Assembly: GCA_017590115.1 (NCBI GenBank)
Contig: JAGGNK010012114.1
Location: 1,692,248 to 1,756,247, forward strand
Origin: Montifringilla adamsi
Lineage: Eukaryota > Chordata > Aves > Passeriformes > Passeridae
Length of the DNA stretch: 64,000 bases
Reading direction: 5' to 3'
Shown: positions 50,119 through 63,615 of the stretch, piece by piece
Layout of the letters: each line of letters opens with the position of its first letter
Position numbering within the stretch: the stretch's first letter is position 1
The notes under the pieces: generated by a model
What the model was told of the DNA's origin: nothing
Seen by the model: only the letters and a program-made list of their open reading frames with translations
Database searches by the model: none
Translations under genes and position numbers: made by a program

Positions 50119-50124
50119 GATTGG
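50119..50124 (-). promoter_or_regulatory. CCAAT box (NF-Y)
   Basis: GATTGG on the plus strand, CCAATC on the minus, about 22 bp from the X-box on its upstream side for minus-strand transcription. The forward orientation on the minus strand fits the ZNF474 direction. Confidence 0.6.
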
Positions 50125-51103
50125 CGAGCGCGGCTGTCAGTCACCGCAGGGGCAGCCCCGCCCCGGCCCGCTGGGCGCTGAGGGGCGCGCGGGGGTCCCC
50201 TCGGGTTTGGGGCGAATCCTGAATGTTCCAGCGGGGAATGCGGCTGAGGGGAGTGGAGCATCGGCCAGTGTTCTGTGGGGACTGACCCTGCTCAGGCTCT
50301 GAGGCCTTGCACAGGGACCCCTGTCTCAGTCCCTCTCCCCTCTTGCCTGGGCGAGAAGGGGCAAATGGCGTCATTGTGAAGTCCAAGCATGAGGAGTTCT
50401 AAATCCATCTCCCACGTAGGCACTCTTCTCATTCAAAAATTCACACTTTTCGGCCAGACTGTTTTCAACACTTTTCCAAATTTAACTTTTGCAAGCCTCA
50501 TATTTTCCTTGGAAGTTAATTCTTACAGAAACAATGATAAATAATTGCTACAAGAAAACACCACTGGTTCAAACATTCCCATGGCAAGAGTTCTGTGGTG
50601 GCAGTGCCAAGAGCAAGCCAGCAGGGCCGCTTTCATGCTGCCCCTTTCTGCATAACAAACTTCAGTTGTCCGGGAAAACTTAAAATGCACAACAGGCATC
50701 ATTTGTGTAGGGTCATGCCAAGAGCAAGCGTTCTGCTAAGCAACAGAGATCTACTGCAAACAAACTCCAGTACCTGTTTGAAATTTTTGGTGTGCCTGGC
50801 ATGCTGGTAAGGCAGAAGAGAAGCGAACCTGTCAAACAGGCTTTTACAACATCACATCCTTCAACCAGGTGAATTCCCAGGCCTGAGACCCAAAGTTATA
50901 TTTACAAAAAGCTTTCAGAGAAGTAAAATCAGGTTGTCTGATTAGAACATGTTGCATTGCAAAACGTCTGTGTGCAAAGAAGGAAAGTGCTAGCATGCAA
51001 GGCCTTTTGACACTGCAGCGCCAGGAAGCCCAACAGTTAATTCAGCTTTATGCCGTGTATGACAAAGGGTGTTCATCAAATGAGTAGCACCTGGATTAAA
51101 AGC

Positions 51104-51149
51104 AAATTGCATTTAACCTCCACTTTGCCTTAGGGGTTAAATGCAATTT
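51104..51149. repeat. Perfect inverted repeat (15-bp arms, 16-nt loop)
   Basis: AAATTGCATTTAACC (51104-51118) and its exact reverse complement (51135-51149) around a 16-nt loop. It lies about 900 bp outside the CpG island, opposite to ZNF474. The stem is shorter than a usual microRNA precursor. Confidence 0.95.
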
Positions 51150-52012
51150 CTATTGCACCAAATTTATTGTCAGCATGACACAGAGCTCCCACCTTTTGAC
51201 AGAATTAAAATGCAGACCCTCTTTTTAGCAGTATTTGCAGAATGCTTTGATGCCATAAAAAATACAAGAAAAAATTTTGTCACCTTCATCACTGATTCTA
51301 TCACTCAAGACTGTTAGTTTCAAGTTATTTGAGGTTACAAAACTGTGATTATTGTATGTGACAGATAAAGTACTAAACTACTAAAGAATAATAGTGCAGT
51401 TACAAAGTCAAAATCTAGGAAGGGCTAAGATTAGAATTATCCTTTGACTCACCAATCTAACAGAAAGTTTATAAATAGATAATAAAAGTATCTTTCCATG
51501 TTGTAAACACCTACACTGACCTACACCTGTGACCTACACCTACACTGACTGTCTTCAGAAAATAAAAAATTTTTTTTCTCCATTGTATGATTTTAGGTGG
51601 TAGACAGGTAGGACTGTTGTTTCCACATGTTGTTTCCACTGTCTCAGATGTCAACTCAAAGGTCTGAAAATAGCAAGAGGGGTAATCACAGTACAAGATT
51701 TAGGAAAAAGACCCTAACAGCTTGCTATTTTTTTTGTTTAAATTAATAAAAGTGTTTTCAGATTATTAGAAATGAGGAATAAACTAAACAATATTACTAT
51801 TCCAATTTAAAAGCCCACCCCAAATCCTTAAAAAAAGTTCTCATCAAGGTGATGGAATACATTTTCTGTTACAAGTACCAAAAATAAAACAGATGGATTT
51901 TTAATAAGTTACTATATATAAAACTTGGTAATTTTTCATATGAATTTGTACCAACAATATACTAAAAATGGGCGAGAAATTTCCAGCCAAATTCCTGACT
52001 GGTGTATTATAT

Positions 52013-52034
52013 AAGTATATATATATATATATAT
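52013..52034. repeat. (TA)n microsatellite
   Basis: An alternating TA run on the plus strand, self-complementary and therefore prone to cruciform formation and assembly length error. Confidence 0.85.
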
Positions 52035-53920
52035 GTACCTATGCTTGTATGTGTGGAGATGTTTAGGTATTTGGAAAAGCAAAAATAGACAACCCTGAAA
52101 AATATTTGCTATATTACATATGCCATACATGTGGTTTACTGCAGCTCACTGGTACAGATCTCTGTGTTATTTTAAATTAAACAGTACAAAGTTGCATTTG
52201 GTCTGTTCTGGTTTGTATCTTTTCCATACTCTATTATCAACTATTGCTGACTAGATAGAATGCAAACAAAAACCACAGGAATTACTTTTACCAGAGAAAG
52301 AAGAACAGCAGAAATTAATTGCTTTCCATTGTGTATCTTCTTCAAGCCAGACTCTGTCACGGAAAAGATACTCCCTAGAACCGGCTTTATTATATGAAGT
52401 AATTTACATTTCATGTACATGTGCAATTAGGGCACCCTGGAACAATAGAAAGGGTCATAGAGAAGCCATGGGAAACTTATCATAGGATATCAATGTGTCT
52501 GATAATTTCCCAAAGGGCCTGGGACAAACATCAATAAAAATATTTGTATCCCACCAAGACAGGAACAACCCTGATATAATTACTTTGCACATATTTTTGT
52601 AACCATCTTTCCAAATAACAACTCCTTTGCTTCCGCTGCCCTATTTTGCTTCCTCCAAAACTCTGGGTGGGATCCTATCTGAAGGTCAACTTGGAAGCAG
52701 CAGAGGAACAATAAATAAACCAAGAGTATGAAAAATGCCTTTAAAAGTAGCTTGGATGGGGTAAAGGTGAGAGGTCATCAATTGCCAGGACTTCTTTATT
52801 TTTACTGTTTATTATAGCTCATTTGCTCATGGAGAGAAAACAAATGAGGGAAGTCCATTTCATTATATATTATTTTTACTTTCAGGATTGCTTGTCTAAA
52901 CGTTTGGAAATGTTTGTTATATGTCTTTCCCATTACCAGTATTTCTTTTCTCTTGTGTGTAAAGCAGTAATATTAGCTCCACTGAAGATTTTCCTATGAC
53001 AACATGTTTTGGTAACTGAAGATTTAAGAACTTGACTATTCAGCCCATGAAATCAGTCTGTGTTTAACATGATTTAGTTGTTGTGAAGAGATTACTTAGG
53101 AGACCAATGCATTTAGTTTTTGACATTGCCTTGTTAGGTTTTACTTTTTTGTTTTACTCGACAGGTTAGCATGCAGACCCTCTCTCAGAGCATATCTTCA
53201 AAGCGTCTGAAAGAATGTCAGTAAATTAATTACCCTCTGTGTTCAGTAACTTTTCTTTCCTGAAGAAGAGAAAGGTTACACCGAGGCTGAAAGGAACACA
53301 TGCCTTGTTTTCATTACCATTTCCAATGGTCAACCAGAAGACAGAAAAGATTATGTTGCAGCTAAGAACACAGTTCAAACGTGTACAACCAGATTTCCCT
53401 TTGAAGCTGGAAGTTTTCCCAGGAAGATGGATATGGCTGCAGCTGAAGCAACAATCATTTTTCATGAAGTGAAATACTGCCACACATTCCAAGGCTGGAC
53501 TACTCCAAGCAAATTACACAGTGTTAATGATATTTCCCCATGTGACCACCTGAAAATACCTAGTGCTTTTTTCACCAGAACTGTGTTTATCTCACAATTA
53601 TACTTTTACAATACCTTTGATAATACTTGTCAGTAACAAAGATTGGTGGGAAACATGTCAGATCCTCTGAATTAGGGTCATTAATAAGAGAAAGAGAAAT
53701 TCTGAGAAAGAATTTTGAAACTTCAAATTGCAGTGTGAGGGAGGACGGACTCTTGTATTTGGACAGAAAAAGAATCAACCCAGTATTCAGAAGAAGCAAT
53801 GGAAGAATAAGTGGCAGCATAAAGACTATAAAATTATGAACTTCTCAAAAAAAAAGTCTTCCAGAAAGACCAATTTTAATTAGTGCATTGAATTTCTTCT
53901 CTCTCGGCAAGAAGGTTTGA

Positions 53921-53948
53921 TTCAATAACCAAATCATTGGTTATTGAA
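53921..53948. repeat. Perfect inverted repeat (12-bp arms, 4-nt loop)
   Basis: TTCAATAACCAA, loop ATCA, then TTGGTTATTGAA. Intergenic. Confidence 0.93.
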
Positions 53949-56900
53949 GACATCTATATGTGAACTATTCCTGTCAATGGGTGTGCAGTGCTCTAGCCAT
54001 TAGTCTCACATTTCTCAGCCCATCACAAAGGATGCATACTATATTGCTCTGGACACTGCTATTAGTTTATGCTCCCTCTTCAGGACTGTAGTTGCAGGAC
54101 ATGGTAGCCACGTTTATTGGCCTGCCTTCCCAGAAGGCAGCCTGAGAGTCATCACTCTGCACACACCAGAGCTCTCTGCTGTGAATTTCCTCCCCTGACT
54201 GCCAAGAATATCAGAGGAATTGGATTTGCAGAAACCTGAACTCCTTGCCTCCAGCTCAGGGCAGCCCAGGGCTCCTTTATACAGACTATACATTTCTTCC
54301 AGCCCCCTCGGAGTGGCTGACTCATTGCAGCCTCACACAGTCTGCCATTTCACGCTCTTTCCTTTCTTATTACATCCCACATAGGCAACCACCATTGCCA
54401 AATCTGTCCCGAGCTGGAATCACATTGTCTCCAGTGCAGCCCCCTTTACCCTGCTGTCACAGTGTCTAGCCATCAGCAATCTTGTGCCTCGAGCATCAAT
54501 ACCTAGATGCAAATTGGAACAGCAGTGTGTCAGCTGCAGGGGAGTTCAGCTACATACACACAGTGTACTTCAGGATGAGACAATTTTCTTGTAACAGATG
54601 TTCCCCATTCCAGTCACTCATATTACTGCTGCCTGTATGCCCTTTTTTTCAGATATCTTTTGTACCTAGCATACACTTTTCATTTCATAAGCATCTTTGG
54701 CATCAAGAACATAATAGGTAATGAAGGCTTCCAGCAAAGCAGAAAAAGCTTAACACCAACAACAACAAAAAGAAAGAAAAAAGAGGCTGAACTGCATAAA
54801 GTTAAATATAAGATCAACCTGTTTTAAACAAGAAGCAGTAAACTACCAGAGGAGAAACTGTTAACATGCATTGAGTTCTTCAACCCCTCAAATCTCCATA
54901 TCAAGCCCACATGACTTCAGGAAAGACAGGCTTTAGGCTAGCTGCAAAATTAGTTGGATGAAATACTATGGCCATGTTACACAGTAGGTCAAACTAACAA
55001 TCTGTTGATTCCTTCTGGCTCTAAAATGTATGAGTCAAGTTATTCTTCCTAAGTGGCCCCAACAGGGATTTGAGCCCTATGTGATTTAAACCCCTACAAT
55101 TTCTTCTTGCATTTACATGCTAAAGATTTTTGGTTTTTAATCTACCAGCCTTTTTTCTTCCTATTTTGTCACAGTAGCCCCACCAAAATGGATCTCCATG
55201 CAGAAGAGCTGCGATTTGCAATCCTCTGTCTTTTTCCCTCCATTAACTGCATTAAAAATAAATAAGCCAGAAATAGTGTCAGCAGAAAGGACTGATTTGC
55301 AATTCTTCCTTAAAAATCCCTTACAAGCAAGATCCAGAATTTAATTGCAGCCAAAAACAGTCAAGAACTGCACTTAGATCAGTTTTTATCCCATACTTCT
55401 AAGCCAAGATGTCACTAAATCAACAGCTGCTTATTATAAATGGGACACAGATTTTAAAATCTCTCTGCACTCAACCAAAGAGTGAACAAAGAGATTCTCT
55501 AGTCTTCAGATGGGTCTGAAAATACTTGAAGGCCTCCTATATGCAGTCTGTCAATGCATCAGGTGCCAAACATGTAAAACATCCACTAAGCCCTCTCCTG
55601 TGATCCTGGATTTATGTTCTGAAAGAGACCAAGCAAAGTCTTGGTGTGAGAAGCAGAGAGGCCACTTTGCAAGATTAGCAGACCCTTTGTATTAATAATA
55701 AATGAAAGAATCTATCGCTGTCACATTGGTCACTGTCTCCCTTTCTTCTGTCTGCTTCCTCTTTCCCATATTGCAATTTTCCTTTGTCTTTTACTTCTTT
55801 ATTTTTGTACTCTTTATCCTCCTAGCACTTGACTTTGCTAATGTTTTGTTCTGTGGCAAACCTGCCAGTGCTAGCTTTCTTCTTCATCATCTTTCTCTTT
55901 TCCGCCAGTTTGCTTTCTCTCTCATTCCACTTTTCAGCATGCTCACCCTTTGTCTTTATTGCCTAGCTGTACTGTTTGGGCGTTTTCTCTCTCCTTTTTA
56001 AGCCACTTACCTATTTCAGTCATATGTTCACATCCCCAACAGCTACACCTATCATCTACCTTTGTGAAATGCTTTTGATTGCTTGTTTTATATATAGATT
56101 TACTATTCAACACATGTAACTTGTAACTGCAAGCACTGTGTTGATCTCCTAATTTGCTTGTGTGAAAAACACTTCCAGTTCTCCTCCAGTATTTCTTCTA
56201 CTTCCTCTGAATCATCCTCTATACTTCCCTCAGCCTCTCTAGATAGCACCACAGCCATCAAGTTCTCTAGGCTTTCCCATCCTTCCCATTATTTTGTAGT
56301 CAGTTTTTGCTGCTGAAGAGAAGCAGAGGAGTTGAAGACAAAGCATGGGAGCCATTTCCATTTGCTGTCACCTGTTAAAGTCCTTCCTGTTGGTGGAAAG
56401 CAGGAGCAGCAGCCACACTCCTCTTTGCAGCCTGCTCAGGAGAACAGGGCAATATGATAATTTGTCTAAGCATGAGGCGGGGGACCTGCAAGGAGATGAG
56501 GGCAGAGATATACAGCAAGTTTTATGAAGAGGTGGGGGCCAAGATTACTACAGGAGGAACCAGAGAGTTTGTGGGAGAATAAAAGCATCCACAAAATGCT
56601 TCAAAAAATCAGAGAACTGGGTGAAATGAAGGGGCATATCCCTTTCCTGTAGGTGGGTTCACCCCATTAATACTCATACGTCTTGAGTATTTTCTCTTTC
56701 TGTATCTCTTCAGCTTTCTGTCTGCATATCAAACTCTGCAGCTCACCTCACATTCCCTAAGCTCAGAGGATTTCCTCAGCCCTTCCAAGTCCTGTGTGAT
56801 ACAAGCATGCCAGACAAACATTTAGCCCTCAAGTGTACTTATGTAGTCTCTTGTTTTCCCCTTGTGTGGCTCTGAAGGGTTATGAAAATAAGAGGCCAAA

Positions 56901-59900
56901 CAAATTCATGCCAGCAGTAATTCCAGCCCCACCCAGCAGAATGGGCAGACACCACATGGCCCAAGGAACAGCCAAATTTCATGATTACATTTAAATAAAT
57001 GTTGACAGTTGAAAAGACTGCTCTGTTTCCCCCAGTTTTCACTCTCCTCGTGTTCTTTCACTGCAGGGGGCTATCAGCGCCTTGGCTAACTTGGCTATAG
57101 CATGACATGAAGAGACTTCACTCTGTAGGAACAAAAAGTTCCTTTGAAAACTTGAAAATACCCACGTAACAAAGCAACACTGGTAAACAGGATTTCAGCA
57201 AGGGCCACAATGCTTAATGATTTCGGGGGTTAAGAAGAGGCACAGATGAGGTGGGAAGAACGAACTGCTTTTCCAAATAGTTTAAGTTCAGTGTTTGCCA
57301 AAAGCTGCAGGAGGGAGACAAAAACAGAAATATCAATAACAAGAAAATAAAGGATTTAGAGCAGAATTTCACTTAATTTTGTAGGCGGTTTGGGTTTTTT
57401 ATTTGTTTGCTCTGCTTTTTTTTTCTGTACTTGGCTGAGGGTACCTGTGGTATTATCTAGACACACCAGACAGGAATTTATAGTTGCCTTTTATTGAATT
57501 GTTCACAAGCTGTGTGGACAGTACATTTCTTGTAGTTCTTCTCATCCTTAGTTCTACAACAGACTTCTATGCTCTGCTTCTGGCTGTACATTAACAGGAA
57601 TTTTTGGCGTTACCAGAATTAGCAGGAGCTTTCATGAGCCTTTAGAAGAGTGAAATTTTTATTACCTGATTCAGAAAATATAAGGAAGATACTGTATATA
57701 CATGAGACCTATTTTTTAAGGAAATAATTAGGAAAAAATTCAAGATTATTCTCAGTCCTTCTGTTTTCTGAAAACTGAGAATATGAGTTGTTTGCTCAGC
57801 TATTTCACTTTAATTTCACTGTGCCCTGTGATTTGAATGCTGTCAATACAGATTCAAGAGGGCATATGAGGTTATTTTTAATGAACATTTCATGGCCAAA
57901 TAATTTAGAAAAGTTTACTCTACAATGATTGGAAATACAGCTGAAAATTTTGCAAATCCTGTCTCCATAGTTTGGGGTTTTTTTAATGGCAAATGCTGAA
58001 TTTACTTTCTTAAACTGTGTTACAGAAGAAACAAGGTGTAGCTCAGACCTCACTGAGGACTGAGGTACACTTGAGGTTGCGTGTGTTACAAAGAGCAAAA
58101 ATACTAACAACCACTTTGTAATAGGTAGCTGTCAACTGTAAAAATGCTATGACATATTTGAATTTTCAACTTCAGTATTTTTAGAGGTCGGAATGGGGCC
58201 TATGTTGTTATTTACTTGGCATCAGTTATAAGTACAGTACCATGATTTAAAGTTTTGAGTCTATTAATAAAACATGAGATCTTTGACTGCTAAAGACAGT
58301 GTATAAGTTTGGCAATTTTGGATGTAGACTAAAGCTACATTACTTGTATCATCCTTTCATACTTGTTTTTTTCCTTTTCACCTTCCCCTAATTGTCTCTG
58401 CAGGTATTGCCAGTAGCTGACTCTTGCAGGTTTGCCTTCAAGGTGCTTAAGGATGTTGTTATAGGTAATAAGAGATCAATAGCATTGTGTTTCTCGAACA
58501 ACACAGTGCTGTTTGACTTTCATATCTTCCTTCAGGTGACAAGACAGCAAACATCAAGAAATCAAGTGGCACAAGCATAACATATTTCTCCATATATTTC
58601 CCACTTGACTATTTGGCATTAATGGATCTGTCCCACTGATTAATTGTGTCACAGAAGACAAGACAATGCTGGCTCCGCAAGAACCTATCTAGTCTCCTTG
58701 GGTTATTATCTTTGGGAAAAATGCAGTTTATGCAGAGTGTACTGTAGGTTTGGACTGGGTTTTATCTCACTAGAGAGCCAGATTTGTTGTCTCTGCACAA
58801 CACACACCAAACCAGAGCTGTGGAACCCTCTGAAACTGCATCCAATGGGCAGCAGATTTTATGCACTTTTGTTCATGCTGTATCAGGCATCATCTGGCTC
58901 CTACTGTGCTGCAGAGCACTCTGGATTCCTAGAAAGCTTGTTAGCTCTGTTGAAATGTGGTGCACTTAGAGATCAGTTAAGGTCGGGTGCTGTGCATGAA
59001 TGAGTGCACTCCTCCAATTTGGAGTGTCAGGTGGGGTACAGTGAAGGGATACTCCTAGGTCTGGCTGTTCTTATGGGAACTGGTTCCATGACTGCTCCTG
59101 GTACTTGCGTCATCCATGTTTTTCTCTATGTTTGTTTCTTTCCATCAGATAATGGAGAATTTGCCATAATTATTTTTGGCTGGAGTACTGCCATTAAAAA
59201 CTATTTCAAAATGGTGTAATGCAAAATGGGCTCATGCCAGAGAATGGTTTCTTTGTTTTAGAGAAAATGGTGTTACTGAAGGTCAGACTAAGAGGCTAGA
59301 AACCCCAGTAAAAATTAGCGTGATGCAGGAAAAGGATTGAACCTACTTGTAACTTCAGTGTCCTAGCACAAGGACTTAACCTGCTGCTCTCAGCTACTGG
59401 GAGAGAAGGACTCTACAGTCTGGAGGTGATCATGACTGGCTTCTGTGACAAGACAGCATCAGCCAGGGGATTTGAGAGCCCAGTCATCTCAGTATTTCCT
59501 GGCTGGCTGAGCAGGTGGCTCTTCTTCACTTCAGGATGTTCAAACCATAACTCCTGTGACCCAAGGGAGGTATCAGATCTGCATCCTGCATATCACTGAG
59601 CTCTGGACACTTCAGTAATGATTAAAAACACTGCCATTGGCATTCACTGTTAAAAAACTTAAATCCAAAAAACTTTAAACTCTTAAAATTCACTCTTAAA
59701 CACATGTGAACTACTTGCATGATTTTGTTTCCTGGATGGGCAGTCCATATGCCTGTAGAAAGAATGACAGAAAAAAAAGAAACACAATAATCACTAAATG
59801 CAGTTATCTAAAGAATACATACATTTTTGGGTTTTTTTTTTTTTGTTCAACAGATAGTAAAAATACCTTTCTTTACACAATATAATTAATGTTTAATTGG

Positions 59901-62900
59901 TATAGTGTCCATCACCTTGTTTCTCACATGAATATCCCTGCCACTGTATTCTTAAGCCTAAATGTAGTACCTTTTGCAATGACTGCTCACAGACCTCTAA
60001 TATGCCACAGAGAATGAAATTTACTTTTGCACATTTTGTGAACAAAGACCAAACCCCAACCTTTTTAAAGTTCAGCCACTGGACTCTAGTAAGGTGATTT
60101 GGTGGAGTTCTGTTTCAAAAGAATGTTACAAAAAATGTGAAAGCTTCTACACTGGCATAACATGAGAAGACCCTACAGAAATTGAAATGCCAGACTAGTG
60201 AGCTGGAATTTGCCTGCGTTGCTAGCTGGGAAGGGAGCAGGGGGAAGAACAGCACACATTCCTACTCCAGAAGGAAAAACCTGGTTGTGACTCAGACAGG
60301 AGAATTTTTTCCAAGAACAGTTCATCCTAGTGAAACTAAGACACTCAGGTCATATTGCCAAGGTCATTGACATTTTTGTTTATCTGATCCTTCAAGGCAA
60401 ATTACCAAGTTAAGAGTCTTGGGCTATATCCTCCATAAGGCAAACTGTTGCGCTCCACTGGAGGCACTTAATGAATGGCACTATGGGTTTCATGCTGTTT
60501 CTTAGGAGTTCCTTTCTCATGTTATTTCAGTTTCGTATTACATCCAGTTTTCAAAAACTTATCACAGTGGATTTCTGACTTTTCACAGTCTGGCTTCCCT
60601 GTATGTAGTCCTATAACTGCATGGTTGTAAACAGAAGAGTGGAATGAAAACTTGTTTGAAATCAAAAACAGTATAACAATGCTGCATTATTGTCTAAAGC
60701 AACACAGGACCATACTCCCTGCCACTTGCTATCTCTTACCTCCCCCATTCCAAATCATCTCTCATTAAATGTCTGCCTTTTTCCTCGTTTCATGTACCCT
60801 CTGATGAAAAGCAGCTGTCTAAGCCTCACAATTAAGCATTGCATTTATTAAATGTTGAGCCCATGATCTCCCTATAGAATAAGCTGCACAAAACCCATCA
60901 TCGTTGCTTTTGCTGGAGGCAAGAATTTGAAGATAACTTCTTGCTCCAGATAGTTCCATTTTTGTTATCTCAGTGTGATGAATTCCATCCATAGTTTGAA
61001 ATTATGGGATTTAACTCTAGCACAATATCAGTGCTGAGGTCTTCTTATTTGTCTTCTGAGTTGACAGGCACTCCTTGCTGGCCAGTAAGAGAGGTATAAG
61101 AATAGTCCCAGATTCACTGGTGCAAATTAGACCAAAGGCAAATGTTTCTTTCTCGCTTTTGCTTCAGAGTTTTGCAGGCATACAGTGAACCAACAGGCTA
61201 GTTTCAGCAGAGTCCTGGGATCAGAAGTTATTTAACTTCTCAGTAAAAGCAGTGATTCTCACACACTTGGATAGGTGGAGTTTTAAGAGCAGTATCTCTA
61301 TCTGACAAGAGTTCTCTGTCTGACAAGAGTCACACCCAGACTATGAACTTGAAGGGGCATGTCTTCTCTCTGCTGTGACCAGGATATGCAGGAACCTGTT
61401 TCTCACTTGAAACTTGCGGATGGCAGTGATATGATGCCATTAGTAAAATATGGCATCAGTAAGGAATGATGGCATCAATAATGGCTGTCAATAAGGAATA
61501 ACCTTCCGTGCAATTGTCTGCCTGACCAGATCTGTGAAGTCTGATGTCCCTTTGATGAGATTCTCTGGAAGTGTAATCTTCCCAGGCATCATAGGACCCT
61601 GGCATATACAGTGACACGACAGAGAGTGTCAACAATACAAACATTATTCCTCCTAATAAAAGGATCAAGAGTGATTATTCTCCATGTCTTTGAGTCATTT
61701 GTCCTACAGGGTGCAGCATGACAGTCCCATTTTCCTCAAGGAAATGTTTTGTGTAGGTTATCGCTTCATCTTCTCATCAAGAATAGGGTCCAGATTTCCT
61801 CAACCACATAAAGCCAGTCTGTCAGAAGCCACTGTCATTTCATGTCTGACCTCAGCATTTCTTAACAAAACATTTTCCTGTTTTGGAAAACACTTGTCTA
61901 TTCAAAGTATGAGCTGAGTACTGCCCTTGTAGTCCCTTCAAGCAGTCTCACTGTGAAGAGTACACAAGAGAAAAAGACTGAAGGTTCAATAACAAACATA
62001 TTTGGAAAGCTGTAGCTAATCAGATGGGAAACCACATATTTCAGCACATTACTCTATGCAAGATTTTTTTGTTACAGAAAATTGCTAAATCAAACTGTTG
62101 ATTATTAAGAGAAATTATAAAATTCTTTTATGACTAAACATTCCACTTAATAAAATTACACATTAATCTACAGGAAATACAAACTTTATCAGACTTCTTT
62201 GTCTACAAACACCCTCTGCATATCCCTAAAAAATTCAATAAATTATTTTCTGAATTTATTAAAAGGCCATGTCCATTAAGCAGTCAATTTTTGTTGTTCC
62301 CCTGAGAGACTGCTTGCGGCAAATTTTACTGTATTTCCTTCCCTCCTGGTATTGACTTATAATAAAAGAAAAACATTTTTTCCCTGTTTAATGCATTTTC
62401 CAAAATTACATCAGTATCCATCCACTTCAAACAATTTCTAACAAAGGCTTGGTCCAGCTGGATAAACAAAACGATTTTACATATATTTCATTGTGCATTT
62501 TTTCTTTTTTATTGTGAATATTAGAGCCAAACTTCTTGCCACTACTCAGACAAATTTGCATGTTTAAGCTGAAGTGTAGGTGTTTTTACTATCACAGTGA
62601 AAGTTAAGAAAAACATCCCAGTGTAATGAAGTTGAAACCTCACATGAAAATAGGGCATTAGTACACATCAAGGATATCTCTGGAACAATAAATACTGACT
62701 GAAAAAAGAAAATAAACTTGTCATGCTGATACACCTGTCGTAAAGATGAGAAGCATACGATATCTGAGCTTGTTTTCTTTTTCGGCAGATTAAACACAAA
62801 TCATTACCAAAGTTGATGGACAGATTTCCTGAGTGCAAAACTATTCCCAAACAAGCTGCCAACCCAGTGCCTCCTAAGATAAAAACTGTTTTCATTCCCA

Positions 62901-63615
62901 GCTGTTGAGGGCATGCACCTGAATATGCTTAGAATGAAGCTTTAAGCATAAACTTTTGCGTTTTGTTTTCTTTTAATTAAAAACATTAAATCCAAGGAAA
63001 CAAACCCAGTATGAGCCATCCTTCTTTGGTGCTTTGAGAAGATTCTGTTAAAGCTGCATTGAGTTCCATTTGATGTTAAGGAAAGGAAAGCCTGTTCCTT
63101 AGGACAAGCTGAGTGGCAAAATGGGCATGGGAAGAATGCCACTATTTATGGATAAGTTTCAGTATCTCTGGTTCTTTTTTTTATTTTTTTTTTTTTTAAG
63201 GACATAAAGATAGCTGAAAATTAGTTGACAATATAGGGGAGTTTTGAGTTACTGTATTACTGTATTACCCTGAAATATTATTCAAATCCAGCCTTCGCAT
63301 CCATTATCATGATCTCAGTGGAGTCAAATTTTCTTGCGGTGTTCTGCTATTGACTAGAGAAAATTTAAGAAAAGGGATTTTTTCCAGTATTGGTTTTTAA
63401 ACTGATGAGTGCTCATGGCTGCCAGAGTTATTCTGACTATAGTGTCTCACCACAGAAAGTCCATGGAGTCTACTTTTTTGAAAGCAGCAATGTACATCAG
63501 TAATTACTTGTTATATGAGGTACCAATTAAGAGTGTGTGTTTTCTTTATGTCAAGGTTTCATTTTCCCCCAGTGACATGTATTTTAGAGCATCAGAGAAA
63601 CTGGTGACTGTGTAG

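Larger units (their letters stand above)
49950..50220 (-). promoter_or_regulatory. ZNF474: CpG-island promoter, probable ZNF474 promoter
   Basis: The only clearly CpG-dense stretch in the window, in otherwise AT-rich DNA. Reading the minus strand, a GC box (CCCCGCCCC at 50156-50164), a CCAAT box and an RFX X-box occur in order, with initiation expected at about 49,980-50,080. The presumed first exon has only short upstream ORFs (ATG-TGA near 50,031 and a five-codon one near 49,935), so it looks non-coding. A donor candidate GTGGAG|GTAATAG ends it at 49911. Open frames through the island, up to 165 codons, are by-products of GC richness. The island may also fire in the other direction. Confidence 0.7.
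50221..63615. other. Intergenic, upstream of ZNF474
   Basis: No exon of LOX, the expected neighbour, was found. Pyrimidine-rich stretches (about 55720-56000) give hydrophobic frames by composition. Two minus frames that start with a hydrophobic segment (61456-61668, opening with TTG, and 62668-62895, opening with ATG) are the only ones with a protein-like shape, and neither is supported as a gene. Confidence 0.5.

Noticed and set aside
49725..50302. Open frames of 114-165 codons on the plus strand through the CpG island
   Set aside because: Arg/Pro/Ala-rich translations in several frames at once are the usual effect of GC-rich DNA; no domain and no splice-consistent continuation.
55702..56001. 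99-codon very hydrophobic plus frame resembling a membrane protein
   Set aside because: Comes from a long pyrimidine-rich stretch; no charged loops or family resemblance.
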